64,000 nt of DNA from JAFEBO01 sp050730655 (GCA_050730655.1 JBOHNL010000014.1:124001-188000); one strand, 5' to 3'; positions 1 through 7,936 are shown, counted from the stretch's first letter. The notes: a model not told the origin generated them from the letters alone. Made by a program: numbers and translations.

Positions 1-273
1 AAACGTGCTCGTCACCCCGTATCCCGAATCGTCCGTCATAATGAGCAGCACGTTGGGCGCGCCCTTCGGCGGCACAATCCGCGGGGCCCACCACGCCTTT
101 GATTCAAGCGCATTGTTCTTGATCACCCCGCCAAATTTCGCATCCGGCGGCGGCAACTGCTTCCCATCAATCGTCGTCGTTGCGCTCGGTTCACCCGGCG
201 TCCCGGTGATCTGCTGAGAATTGGCGACAGAGCAGAATGCCGTAATGGCAACGATCCCGAGAGAGTGCTTCAT
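1..273 (-). CDS. arylsulfatase, N-terminal part (cut by window start)
   Basis: The first 91 residues of a sulfatase are visible; the rest lies beyond the window edge. A signal peptide (about residues 1-19, hydrophobic core, then Ala-Asn-Ser-Gln) points to export. Residues 75-84 read VLLIMTDDSG, the start of the alkaline-phosphatase/sulfatase fold, in which the two Asp (81, 82) bind the catalytic calcium. The preceding Ala-Pro-Arg-Ile-Val-Pro-Pro-Lys-Gly-Ala-Pro stretch is typical of arylsulfatase A-like enzymes, which hydrolyse sulfate esters. The active-site Cys/Ser that would be converted to formylglycine is outside the window. The start at 273 is the only Met ahead of the signal peptide; the purine-rich AGGGGG upstream is rather far away. 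Substrate cannot be inferred. Confidence 0.88.
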   Translation of the reverse strand, partial: MKHSLGIVAITAFCSVANSQQITGTPGEPSATTTIDGKQLPPPDAKFGGVIKNNALESKAWWAPRIVPPKGAPNVLLIMTDDSGYGVTSTF

Positions 274-474
274 GAATGGATTGCCCCCTGAATTAGGTGC
301 GCCGATTGCCTCGCGCCTGCGGGCAGCAGCCTATATCCATTTGTAGCCTTCTGCTCGCTCACATCAGCATTTTCGCAAGAAGTTTGCATGTCAGGAAAAT
401 GCGCGCCGCATGCGCTGTCAAATTGCCGTCACGCCAGGTCTGCTTCATCATCACTGAGATTCAGACTCAGCAAC

Positions 475-505
475 AAAAAAACCGCGTCACAATTGCGCGA
501 CGCGG
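475..505 (-). terminator. Rho-independent terminator after the broken DUF1254 gene
   Basis: Read on the minus strand, a 7-bp stem CCGCGTC / GACGCGG with a 10-base loop is followed directly by seven T. It sits about 15 bases after the last in-frame stop of the pseudogene at 518-1048, so it probably belonged to the original gene. Confidence 0.8.
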
Positions 506-517
506 GTCCTTTGTTCT

Positions 518-1048
518 TCACAATTCAGTCGATTGGAAAACCTTCTTGATCCCCGCAGGCGTCTCGCCCTTCCAATCCGGGCCGACAATCAGGTAATCGC
601 CCGCCTCATTCCCCGTCGCGCGGCTGCCGATGTACCCGTAATTGAACGTGTTCCCGTCGCACAACATCACCGCGTAGTACCGGCTCTTCTCCATCGCCGG
701 CACCGAAATCACCAGCGGCTCCGCCCGCAAATCCGCCCACAACATCGACTACGGCGTGTCGCTGTTCGGCGTCACGATCGCCGTGCCCTTGTACGTAAAC
801 ACCCGCGCCTCGTTGTGAATCTGGTTGTACGGCGCCTTGTACTGCCCCGAATCCTTGTCCACGCAGAACTCGTACATGACCGCATAGTTCATCACGATCG
901 GCAAGCCGTAAATAAATCCCTCTTCCGCGATCTTCTTCGTCTCGACAATCCCCGCCTTCGCGTCGGCTTTCTCCGCCTTGGTGATCGCGTCGTTCTTGCT
1001 GTCGCAGCCAAACAAGGCCGCTCCGCAAAGCGCGCCAGCCAAAATCAT
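518..1048 (-). pseudogene. decayed DUF1254-family lipoprotein gene (amber stop plus truncation)
   Basis: A start at 1048 opens a lipoprotein signal (hydrophobic run ending Leu-Phe-Gly-Cys) and the N-terminal DUF1254 domain, up to Pro-Asn-Ser-Asp-Thr-Pro. A TAG stop at 749-751 follows, where the family has Tyr (usual text: SDTPYS). The same frame then continues as a well-conserved DUF1254 stretch (LWADLRAEP, GYIGSRATGN, GPDWKGETPAG) and ends at a TGA after Gln-Ser-Thr-Glu-Leu. Family members go on for a further 250-300 residues (rest of DUF1254, then DUF1214), so the gene is both interrupted and shortened. A T-run terminator follows immediately, which suggests an internal deletion joined the 5' half to the original 3' end. 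The intact relative lies just upstream at 1162-2586. Stop-codon readthrough could not rescue a full-length protein. Confidence 0.8.
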
Positions 1049-1100
1049 TCAAGACGCCGTGCCGGCGTTCCGCATCATGATTCAGTCCCCGGTTTCCGCC

Positions 1101-1135
1101 AAAAATAAAAACGCCGGCACCCCGAAGGCGCCGGC
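1101..1135 (-). terminator. Rho-independent terminator after the intact DUF1254 gene
   Basis: On the minus strand a CGCCGGC / GCCGGCG stem, extended inward by a GG/CC pair around a short CTTCGG-like loop, is followed by TTTTTATTTTT. It lies 27 bases after the stop codon of the gene at 1162-2586 and separates it from the pseudogene. Confidence 0.85.
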
Positions 1136-1161
1136 GTCGCAAAGCCTATCAGCACTCGGCT

Positions 1162-2586
1162 TCAGCCGACCTTTTTGATCGCCGGAATCTTCCACGTCCC
1201 ATCGATGATCGAAGGCGGCTTCTCCGTCGGCCAGTAGAGCCGCAGCATCGGAATGAACCGACCCTCGGGCGCCGGAAGCCAGTTCGCTTCCTTCTCCGCG
1301 CCCGGGTTCTCATGCTGCAGATACACATCCACCGACCCGTCCGCATTCTCCTTGAACTTGCTCCGGCTGCTCACGTTGTACCGATTCAAGGGATTGGCAA
1401 CAAAGAAAAACGCCCCGTCATACATAGTCAGCGACCAAAAACCGTTTACTGGCGGCATTTCTCCGCGCGCGAAGTGGATCACGTATTTCGACTTGCCGTC
1501 GTAGGGCTTGCCTTCCGCGTCGGTCTCCGATGTCGGATAGACAGCATCCTGCGGGCGGTTTGCGCCGAGGCCGATTGCGGTCACCAATGCACGCTGAACG
1601 TAGTTTGTGCCGTAGATGCCGGTATCGGTCGTGAAGACCCAGCCGTTTTCGTGCTTGCCCGCGATCTTGAAGTGCTCCATGATCTTCTCGAACCCGACCT
1701 TGGGCACCTGCTGCATTGCTTTGGTCGCGTCGGGGCCCCAGCCGCTTGCGCTGAACGGTTGGCCCGCAACAACGCCGATCCTTCCGAGCTTCGCGACCAT
1801 CGGCGCATCGGCGGGGGCGGGGGGGTTGTCCTTCATGAGCTGCGCGAGCAACGCAAAGTACTGCTCGGCGCTCATCGAATTCACCAACTCCCGCACCGGC
1901 TTTTTCATGTCGATGGATGCATCAACCTTCCCCGCCGGCGCCGTGAAGGCTTTCCCCCACGTGCTCAGTGGCTGCACCTTCACCTGATCCTGCAGCGCGT
2001 GCACGGCCTTGTAATCTTCCGGTGTCCCGGTGCAATAAATCCGGCCCAAAAGCCAAACTATCGAAGTCGGGGATTGATATTGGGTGACGCCGGCGGGAAG
2101 GGTTCCTTTCCAACCCGGTCCGGTGATTGCCCACGTTTGTGCTTTGGTTCCCGTTGTGCGCTTGCCGGGGACGTCGAAGACGTTGGTCCAGCCGTCGAGC
2201 ATCGGCATGAGGAAATAGCGGTCGTTCATGTCGGGGGTGCTGACGATCCAGGGTTCTTTGGCGACGTCGAGCCAGGCGGTGGTGTAGAGCGTGTCGGCGT
2301 TGGGCGCGGTGACATCGCGGAATGCGGCGGTTGGATATTCACGCAGGCGGACGAGGTGGCCCATCGGCGCGCGGGTGCCTTCGGCGGATGCGACATTGGT
2401 CATCACCCGGCGCGTCATTTCCATGGTGACGAGGGGGTAACCAAATACATAGGCCTCGGTGCCTAGTTCGAGCGCTTCTTTTTCGGTCAGCGCGGCTGGT
2501 GCGGCTGCGAATGTGGCGGAACATGTCCATGCGGCAAGTGCCGCGGCGCCCGTGAGCGCTGCCTTTTTCATCCCTCGCTTCAACAT
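1162..2586 (-). CDS. exported DUF1254/DUF1214-domain protein
   Basis: A 474-residue protein with a signal peptide (residues 1-28, Lys/Arg start, Ala-rich core, Phe-Ala-Ala-Ala). The N-terminal half carries the DUF1254 pattern (TEAYVFGYPL, then APNADTLYT, then GPGWKGTLPAG). The C-terminal third carries DUF1214 features (YVIHFARGEMPPVNGFWSLTMYD and following, ending near LRLYWPTEKPPS). Such proteins are widespread in bacteria and their biochemical role is unknown; several are described as exported or cell-wall associated. The start at 2586 is favoured over upstream in-frame Met codons because AAGGAG lies six to seven bases before it and the signal peptide begins there. It neighbours a decayed paralog downstream and has its own terminator. 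Confidence 0.9.
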   Translation of the reverse strand: MLKRGMKKAALTGAAALAAWTCSATFAAAPAALTEKEALELGTEAYVFGYPLVTMEMTRRVMTNVASAEGTRAPMGHLVRLREYPTAAFRDVTAPNADTLYTTAWLDVAKEPWIVSTPDMNDRYFLMPMLDGWTNVFDVPGKRTTGTKAQTWAITGPGWKGTLPAGVTQYQSPTSIVWLLGRIYCTGTPEDYKAVHALQDQVKVQPLSTWGKAFTAPAGKVDASIDMKKPVRELVNSMSAEQYFALLAQLMKDNPPAPADAPMVAKLGRIGVVAGQPFSASGWGPDATKAMQQVPKVGFEKIMEHFKIAGKHENGWVFTTDTGIYGTNYVQRALVTAIGLGANRPQDAVYPTSETDAEGKPYDGKSKYVIHFARGEMPPVNGFWSLTMYDGAFFFVANPLNRYNVSSRSKFKENADGSVDVYLQHENPGAEKEANWLPAPEGRFIPMLRLYWPTEKPPSIIDGTWKIPAIKKVG

Positions 2587-2656
2587 GCAAAACTCCTTGG
2601 AATTTGCGCGTGCCGGCGCGCTTGTCCCAGAGCGCTGCACGCACACACGGAGAGTA

Positions 2657-4156
2657 TCACGCTCGGCGCACGGCCCACTTGTATGCCGCGGCGGTTGAAA
2701 ATGGAATTAACAATGCGAGCGCGACCAATCTCCAGAATGCGCGATCGATCACCTGGTTGGAACCGGTTTGGACTTCTTGGACTGCGGTTCGGACGACGCC
2801 GGAACCTTGCGTGGCGGCCGGGGATGCGATCAGTGTTTCGATGCGGTCGAGAAGGCGCGACATTCGATCGACGGTTTCGCCGGTGCGCTCCGCGGCGCCC
2901 TTGAACTCGGTGATGGGGTTGCGATCTGGGTTTCGGGGCAGGCTTCCATCTTCTTGTGCGAAACGCGCGGCGAAGCCGTCGGTGGCGCGCACGAGCGTTG
3001 TCATCTGCTCGGTGAGTTTGCTTGCGGTGGTTGCGGTCTCGCGGAGATCGGCGAGCGTGGTGTGGACGCCACCTTGGGCGCGTTCGAGCTCCTGCTTGAC
3101 ATCTTCCAGCGTTGCGCGGCGCTGTTTTGTGACGGACTCGTTGATCTGGTGCACCATCGCTTCGCGTTCTTTGGTGAGGGCGGCGAAGGTCTGCTGGATG
3201 GTTTCATCGCGCAGCGTTTTCATCTCGCCGGGCAGCGTTTGGGCGAGGGTACTGAAACGCGAGGTGGAATCGCTGGCCTGCTTGACGGACTCGAGCAACT
3301 GATTGAACTCGGGTGCGCGGAGCAGATTCTGGTAGAGAAGCTCCATGTTCCATGTCATGAGGGTGCCCGATCGGCTCGCGAAAAAGAAGACGCGCTCGGC
3401 GAGCATTCTCGATCGCGCGGCCTCGCGCTGGACCGGATCGAGGCCGGCCATGGGATCGAGCGCGAGGAGCGAGAGCAAGCCGGTGCTGGTTTGCCTTTGC
3501 ACTTTGACGCCCTGCTGGCGGCGGCTGCCGAATTCTTCGAGGCGCACGTTTGCGACGTAGGTCGCCGTGGGGTTTTCCTCGCGCCATGCCGCGATCATGT
3601 CGCGCAGTTCCTGTTGCTGCTGGGGGGTCATCGCGCGTTCGGCGGTTCGCCAGATGCCCTCTTCCTGCGCCCGGTAGACGGCGAGAAGCTGCGACTGCAT
3701 TTCCGCGCCGTACAACTGTGTCGCTTCGGGCGTTTCGAGCACCATGCGCTGGAGCGTGACGAGCGCCACCATGTCGGCGAGTGCGACGAATGGGTTCGGG
3801 CTTGATGCGATTGTCAGGGATGCGGTTGCGTTGGAAAGGTTGACGTTGAGCGCGGCGCGGCGGAGCGCGGTGGCGCGCTCGCCTTCGGGGGATAGGAACC
3901 CGGCCTCTGCGGCCTTTGTTCGGCCCGCGGCCGACACGTCGCTCCAGCTCTGCGCGATCGCGGCGTTGAAGGTGTCGGTGAACGACATCACCTCGGACTG
4001 GATTTCGCTCGGGGTCATGCGCCCGGGGCCGATGGTTTGTTCGCGCCCGGCGGAGCGCTGGAAGTTGCTGGCGCAGCCGGGAAGGGAAGTCAAAGCGATT
4101 GCGACAGCCAGGGTTGAGGCCGCGACCAAGACAAAGTGCCGAAGGTTGGTCTGCAT
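2657..4156 (-). CDS. lipoprotein with C-terminal membrane anchor, paralog of 23229-24731
   Basis: A 499-residue protein of unknown function. A signal peptide ends in Leu-Pro-Gly-Cys (Cys28), a good lipobox. A predicted helical body follows, with long Glu/Arg/Gln-rich coiled-coil-like stretches (about residues 290-400). One transmembrane helix lies at the very C-terminus (about 475-495) followed by Arg-Arg. It aligns along its whole length with the product of 23229-24731: SEVMSFTDTF, RRAAL, ASSPNP, TLQRMVLE, MTPQQQ, DP..GLDP.QRE, MLAERVFF and the AFWRL before the final helix are all shared. If both anchors are real, the lipid at the N-terminus and the helix at the C-terminus would tether both ends, which would suit a spacer or clamp-like envelope protein (inference). 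The start at 4156 is chosen because the signal peptide begins there; the ribosome site is weak. Confidence 0.85.
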   Translation of the reverse strand: MQTNLRHFVLVAASTLAVAIALTSLPGCASNFQRSAGREQTIGPGRMTPSEIQSEVMSFTDTFNAAIAQSWSDVSAAGRTKAAEAGFLSPEGERATALRRAALNVNLSNATASLTIASSPNPFVALADMVALVTLQRMVLETPEATQLYGAEMQSQLLAVYRAQEEGIWRTAERAMTPQQQQELRDMIAAWREENPTATYVANVRLEEFGSRRQQGVKVQRQTSTGLLSLLALDPMAGLDPVQREAARSRMLAERVFFFASRSGTLMTWNMELLYQNLLRAPEFNQLLESVKQASDSTSRFSTLAQTLPGEMKTLRDETIQQTFAALTKEREAMVHQINESVTKQRRATLEDVKQELERAQGGVHTTLADLRETATTASKLTEQMTTLVRATDGFAARFAQEDGSLPRNPDRNPITEFKGAAERTGETVDRMSRLLDRIETLIASPAATQGSGVVRTAVQEVQTGSNQVIDRAFWRLVALALLIPFSTAAAYKWAVRRA

Positions 4157-4788
4157 GATTGAAATTCCGGTGCGGTTTGTGCAAGGAGAGCGTACCGCGC
4201 GGGGTTGGGAAGAAAAGAGAAGGGATTCACCACAGAGATACAGAGGCACAGAGAAGAGAGCAGGGAAGAAATTCGGATTTCGGAATGCAGAATGGGGATT
4301 GAGAGAAGGCGGAATCCAAAGTTGAGATTTGAGATTGCAGAAAGGGGGAGCGGTCATGTGCGCGTGGCGTTCTTTGTCCGAGTCGGGCGCGCGGTTACGC
4401 ATTTGGTCCGGGCCATGCGCGCTTCCACACGTTTGGCCCGGGAAAAATCTTCACAAGTGTCGACTATCTGCTGAACCAAACGCGCAACTGCGCTCGAGGG
4501 TGTGTGATTTTCTGGTAAAATGGCTTTGCGCGCTTGCATGTTGCGCGGTAGAGACACCGGCCGGAAAGCCGGTGCCACGTTGGGGATTGCGCTAGCGCTC
4601 GATCGTCTTGGCTCTACACCGTCTGACCTTTACTCACTACAGCGATTCTTCGAGGCAAAACCACCAGGCAGAGACAACCCACCCCCCACCCCCTCCCTCG
4701 GGGAGGGGCTTCTGAAAAGTTGAAGTTCTTGCGTCGCACCTTGCGTGCGGCGCTGCTTCTTGTTGCTCTCTACAGAAAGGTCTTCACC
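4157..4788. other. 632-bp gene-free interval with simple repeats and hairpins
   Basis: No convincing gene. 4221-4265 holds a purine-rich text built on CACAGAG-like units. 4272-4288 is a 17-base match to the heptamer array at 27083-27099, within wider heptamer-like text to about 4345. 4555-4577 contains a CACCGGC / GCCGGTG hairpin. 4690-4708 contains a CCCCTCCC / GGGAGGGG hairpin with a three-base loop but no T-run. The promoter of the downstream plus-strand gene must lie here but was not identified. Confidence 0.6.
4690..4708. repeat. perfect C/G hairpin upstream of nuclease-like gene
   Basis: Arms CCCCTCCC (4690-4697) and GGGAGGGG (4701-4708) around TCG. No T-tract follows on either strand, so it is not a standard terminator. 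It sits about 80 bases before the start at 4789. Confidence 0.5.
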
Positions 4789-5622
4789 ATGGCACGCCGC
4801 GCTTCTTCGTCGCTCTCTCGTAAGCAGATCATCGAAACACTTGTTGCGCTTGGAAAGGAACTTGGGCGCACGCCGCGCAAGATCGAGTTTCTGGCGCATA
4901 CGGGCACGAATCATGGCCAAATTCAGCGGCATTTCAAGAGTTGGAATCTTGCGCTCGCGGCGGCGGAGCTGCGGCCAAATGTTGTCAAGTGCAACAACGC
5001 CAGCGAACTTCTGGATGACTGGGGCAACGTGACGCGCGAACTTGGCCATTGCCCGCAACTGGCGGAATACAAGTCGCGCGGAAGATATGGCTGCTCCACC
5101 TTCCGGCGGCTGTTTCAATCGTGGCCGGGGACGGCACGGGCCTTTTACATGCGGTCGGCGGAGGACTCGAAGTGGCAGGATGTGATCGCGATCATCCGCA
5201 AGGCGTCTCGGCCGTTGCTCGCTGCGTCCGGACCTGAGACTGCAACGTTCATGCAGTACACCGCGCCGTCGGGTATCTCGTATGGCGAGCCGATTGATTT
5301 TGAATTCCTCCGGAACGCGCCGGTGAATGAGGCGGGTGTTGTCTATCTCTTCGGCTGCCTTGCGCCCAAGCTGGGTTACAGCGTCGAAGCGATTCAGACG
5401 CAGTTTCCGGATTGCGAAGCGAAACGACGAGATTCGGACGGGCGTCTGCGGCGGGTGCGGATTGAGTTTGAATTTGAGAGCAAGAACTTTCTGCGGCACA
5501 AGCACGAGGTGAAGGGGTGCGATGTGATTGTGTGCTGGCGGCACAATTGGGAGGGGTGTCCGTTGCAGGTGGTGGAGTTGTCGGAAGAGCTGCGCAAGTT
5601 GAAAGAGAAAAAGGCGGCGTGA
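4789..5622 (+). CDS. HNH-associated-repeat protein with PD-(D/E)XK-like C-terminus (copy 1)
   Basis: A 277-residue protein with two tandem helical repeats of the homing-endonuclease-associated type: residues about 10-60 (RKQIIETLVALGKELGRTP onward) and 72-125 (LLDDWGNVTRELGHCP onward). These are thought to bind DNA. The C-terminal third (about 180-265) has an Asn-Glu-Ala-Gly-Val helix, then FPDCEAKR, then an IEFEFES strand and CDVIVCWRHNW. This order resembles a PD-(D/E)XK nuclease core with Glu-x-Glu where Glu-x-Lys is usual; the nuclease call is inference. A paralog lies at 52258-53088. Both begin at an ATG inside CCATGGCACG, preceded by GAAAGG, and both are followed about 64 bases later by the same 26-mer. 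The start at 4789 is preferred over a Met 69 bases upstream because of the shared ribosome site and N-terminus. Confidence 0.8.
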   Translation: MARRASSSLSRKQIIETLVALGKELGRTPRKIEFLAHTGTNHGQIQRHFKSWNLALAAAELRPNVVKCNNASELLDDWGNVTRELGHCPQLAEYKSRGRYGCSTFRRLFQSWPGTARAFYMRSAEDSKWQDVIAIIRKASRPLLAASGPETATFMQYTAPSGISYGEPIDFEFLRNAPVNEAGVVYLFGCLAPKLGYSVEAIQTQFPDCEAKRRDSDGRLRRVRIEFEFESKNFLRHKHEVKGCDVIVCWRHNWEGCPLQVVELSEELRKLKEKKAA

Positions 5623-5662
5623 GGGGGGGAAAAAGCTGCCAGCCATGAGCTTTCAGCTTTCA

Positions 5663-5690
5663 GCCAGAAGTCAGATCCTGCGGGACTCTC
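5663..5690 (+). repeat. 28-bp direct repeat, left copy
   Basis: This stretch matches 6876-6903 at 24 of 28 positions in the same orientation (shared GCCAGAAGTCA and TGCGGGAC cores). The two copies flank the alpha/beta hydrolase gene. Confidence 0.6.
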
Positions 5691-5711
5691 TTTGACAATC
5701 GAATACGTTTC
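5686..5711 (+). repeat. conserved 26-bp element downstream of nuclease-like copy 1
   Basis: Matches 53154-53179 at 24 of 26 positions: CTCTCTTTGACAA, then two differences within three bases, then AATACGTTTC. It begins 63 bases after the stop codon here and 65 bases after the stop codon of the paralog. TTGACA inside it could be a -35 box, but no matching -10 is seen at the right distance in either copy. Confidence 0.75.
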
Positions 5712-5816
5712 ATCGGATTGGAGTGCGTGGCAGACCGGCCTCGCTCAAGTATTCTGCCGCAGTGCGCCCGTCCGCGCCCGTTCACGTTCGTCCACTCTCG
5801 CCACCAAAGGAGTTCA

Positions 5817-6602
5817 ATGAACACAATTACTCGCCGTCTGTTCGTTGCCAGTCTCGTCTGCGTGGCGCTGATCTCGGGCGCTCCCGCCCCAGATCCCGGC
5901 CCTGCACCGACAAATCCGGACAAGGCTGTCAATGTTGTACTGGCGCACGGCCTCTTTGCCGACGGCTCATGCTGGTCCGAAGTCATCGCCCGTCTGCAGG
6001 CGGCGGGGATGAATGTGACGGCGGTGCAGAATCCGCTAACGAACTTGCCGGAGGCGGTGGAATCTGTGGAGCACGTGCTTGCGAGGCAGGACGGGCCGAC
6101 GGTTTTGGTGGGACATTCGTTTTCGGGGATGCTGGTGACGGAGGCCGGCGTGCATCCGAACGTGTCGGCGGTTGTGTATGTGGCGGCCCGTGCACCGGAT
6201 GCGGATGAGGATTACGGGGCGCTGGCTGCGAAGTACCCGACGCCGCCGGCATCGGCGGGTGTGGTGTTTGATGGTGATGAGGGGCGGCTGACGCAAGAAG
6301 CGTTTCTTCGGGACTTTGCGGGGGATCTGCCGCGGGAGAAGGCGATGGTTTTGTTTGCGGTGCAGGCGCCGTTTCGCAAGGCGCTGCTCATGGGGAAAGT
6401 GAAGCATGCCGCGTGGCGGACGAAGCCGAGTTACTACGCGGTGTCGACGGAGGATCGGACGATCAATCCGGATCTGGAACGGTTCATGGCGAAGCGGATG
6501 AATGCGAAGACGATTGAGGTGGCTTCGAGTCATGTTTCGATGATCTCGCATCCGGAGGAAATTGCGGGGTTGATTTTGCAGGCGGCGGGAAGGGGGCAGT
6601 AG
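5817..6602 (+). CDS. exported alpha/beta hydrolase
   Basis: A 261-residue alpha/beta hydrolase. A signal peptide covers about residues 1-22. The oxyanion-loop text is HGLFADGSCW (44-53) and the nucleophile elbow is GHSFSG with Ser101. A His near the end (SSHVSMISHP) is a likely member of the catalytic triad, and the Asp in STEDRTINPD may be the acid. This combination is typical of the small esterase-like hydrolases related to plant salicylate-esterase/hydroxynitrile-lyase folds; the substrate is unknown. The start at 5817 has AAAGGAG five bases upstream and begins the signal peptide, so longer upstream reading is rejected. The gene stands alone: behind it is a long hairpin-rich gap, ahead of it the conserved 26-mer. 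Confidence 0.9.
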   Translation: MNTITRRLFVASLVCVALISGAPAPDPGPAPTNPDKAVNVVLAHGLFADGSCWSEVIARLQAAGMNVTAVQNPLTNLPEAVESVEHVLARQDGPTVLVGHSFSGMLVTEAGVHPNVSAVVYVAARAPDADEDYGALAAKYPTPPASAGVVFDGDEGRLTQEAFLRDFAGDLPREKAMVLFAVQAPFRKALLMGKVKHAAWRTKPSYYAVSTEDRTINPDLERFMAKRMNAKTIEVASSHVSMISHPEEIAGLILQAAGRGQ

Positions 6603-6716
6603 GACAGCTGTCAGCCGCCAGCTCTTCGCTTTCAGCAAGATGGAAATTGCAAATTGCCAAATCGCAAATCGGAATTCAGAATGCGCGGTGGAGTTCGTCG
6701 GGAGTCGTGCGAATTG

Positions 6717-6799
6717 GAAGCCCGCTGGAAGCGGCTGAAGGGGTTTGGCGTACCGCCGCTGAAGCGGCGGCCCAGGAGCAGGCATCCGATGAATCGGCC
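6717..6799 (+). repeat. three-hairpin composite repeat, copy 1
   Basis: Begins GGAAGCCCGCTGGA. It then carries the perfect 18-base palindrome CCGCCGCTGAAGCGGCGG (6753-6770) and ends with CCGATGAATCGG (6786-6797). The palindromes share TGAA at the apex. Copy 2 lies 450 bp downstream in the same orientation. Confidence 0.75.
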
Positions 6800-6875
6800 A
6801 GGAAGATGGCGCGATGGTGGCGCTTCGTTCGACCCGACGAGAAGTCGGCTCTCAGTTGTCAGATTTCACCCAGAA

Positions 6876-6903
6876 GCCAGAAGTCAATTCTTGCGGGACG
6901 CTC
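6876..6903 (+). repeat. 28-bp direct repeat, right copy
   Basis: Partner of 5663-5690 (24 of 28 identical), same orientation, on the other side of the hydrolase gene. Confidence 0.6.
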
Positions 6904-7033
6904 TGCAAACACCCCGCGATAGTTCCGGATCATTTCAATGAGGGGCATGGTGGCACGCTTTCAGCATGCGGGGAATATTCCGACGTGTACCGTGGGTGGC
7001 GCTCGAAGACTCGTTTCACCCACGGCTCGAATC

Positions 7034-7055
7034 TTTCAGCCCGGTTGGGCTGAAA
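7034..7055. repeat. 9-bp stem hairpin
   Basis: TTTCAGCCC and GGGCTGAAA around GGTT. It directly follows a weaker nested stem formed by 6990-6997 and 7018-7025. Confidence 0.6.
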
Positions 7056-7166
7056 ACCATGCGTGCGCGATGTTGGTCACGGCGGGAAGTCGCGGGGTGA
7101 TGCAGGATCTCGGTTTGGGAATAGGGAAGAAACGTGCGGTCGAGTTGGTGAGAGTTCGCGCGAGGT

Positions 7167-7260
7167 GGAAGCCCGCTGGAGCGGGCTGAAGGGATTTGGG
7201 CGAGGTGGTACCGCCGCTGAAGCGGCGGCCTGTCAACGGGCAAGGCCGATGAATCGGCCT
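7167..7260 (+). repeat. three-hairpin composite repeat, copy 2
   Basis: Carries AGCCCGC-TGGA-GCGGGCT, the same perfect CCGCCGCTGAAGCGGCGG (7211-7228) as copy 1, and GGCCGATGAATCGGCC (7244-7259). Spacers between hairpins differ from copy 1, while the stems are kept or compensated, as expected for selection on fold. Confidence 0.78.
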
Positions 7261-7393
7261 GAAGGGCTGGGACAACATCAGCCACCGGGCAATGAATTTG
7301 CGGAGTTTCACTCTGTGGTCATGCCGCCATCAAGGTGGCGCGGCACCTTATCCGGCGTGCTGCTTGACGACTGAATTTTGAAAGGAGTTTGCC

Positions 7394-7909
7394 GTGCTCG
7401 ATTCACTTGATAAAGCTCTTCAGGAACAGGTCCGCGACCTTTACAGCGCGGAAAACCAACTTCTCAAGGCCCTGCCCAAGATGGCCAAGACCGCTTCAAG
7501 CGACACTCTGCGCGAGGCGTTTGAAAGTCATCTGGAAGAAACCCACGGGCACGTCGAGAGGCTGGAGCAGATCGCCCAGATGCTCGAATTCAAGCCGGGA
7601 GGGAAGAAGTGCAAGGCGATGGAGGGGTTGATCGCCGAAGGCAAAGAGGCGCTCGAGGAAGACGGCGAAGCCGCGGTCATTGATTTGGCCATCATCGGTG
7701 CGGCACAGCGCGTCGAGCACTATGAGATTTCGGCATACGGCACGGCACGCGCGATGGCGGAGCGACTGGGGCATGCCAAAGTTGTCAAGCTCCTGCAAGA
7801 CACGCTGAATGAAGAAGGAGCGGCGGACAAGAAGTTGACGAGCATTTCGGAAGACGAAGTGCTGGGGGCCGCCGCGGCTGCGGGGAGCGATTCAGAAGAA
7901 GCCGAGTAG
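7394..7909 (+). CDS. DUF892 / YciE-YciF family ferritin-like protein
   Basis: A 171-residue, nearly all-helical protein matching the YciE/YciF (DUF892) ferritin-like four-helix family. The family signature is present: a first helix with DLYSAENQL (Glu20), then HLEETHGHVERLEQI, an AAQRVEHYEISAYG helix, and a fourth helix ending LNEEGAADKKL. The Glu/His pairs are the expected di-iron ligands. Family members are linked to stress response; no enzymatic role is established. Translation starts at a GTG (7394), with AAAGGAG seven bases upstream. The C-terminus is an Ala/Ser/Glu tail. The zinc dehydrogenase follows 27 bases later and is probably co-transcribed, a pairing that fits a general stress operon. 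Confidence 0.93.
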   Translation: MLDSLDKALQEQVRDLYSAENQLLKALPKMAKTASSDTLREAFESHLEETHGHVERLEQIAQMLEFKPGGKKCKAMEGLIAEGKEALEEDGEAAVIDLAIIGAAQRVEHYEISAYGTARAMAERLGHAKVVKLLQDTLNEEGAADKKLTSISEDEVLGAAAAAGSDSEEAE

Positions 7910-7936
7910 CTGGATCGCTTCTCGAGAGGAAGAACC

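Larger units (their letters stand above)
6603..7393. other. 791-bp gene-free, hairpin-rich island
   Basis: No open frame here has support. The interval contains the right 28-bp repeat copy (6876-6903), two copies of a three-hairpin composite repeat (6717-6799 and 7167-7260), a long-range stem CCGTGGGT (6990-6997) / ACCCACGG (7018-7025), and a 9-bp stem TTTCAGCCC / GGGCTGAAA (7034-7055, loop GGTT). It could encode structured RNA or be a landing zone for REP-like elements; nothing decides between these. Confidence 0.7.

Noticed and set aside
749..751. The in-frame TAG as a recoded (pyrrolysine or readthrough) codon.
   Set aside because: The gene is also truncated by a later TGA long before the end of the family, so readthrough would not make a complete protein, and no tRNA or synthetase evidence exists here.
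5686..5711. The conserved 26-mer as a sigma-70 promoter.
   Set aside because: TTGACA is present but neither copy has a matching -10 box at 16-18 bases; a promoter role is not excluded but not supported.
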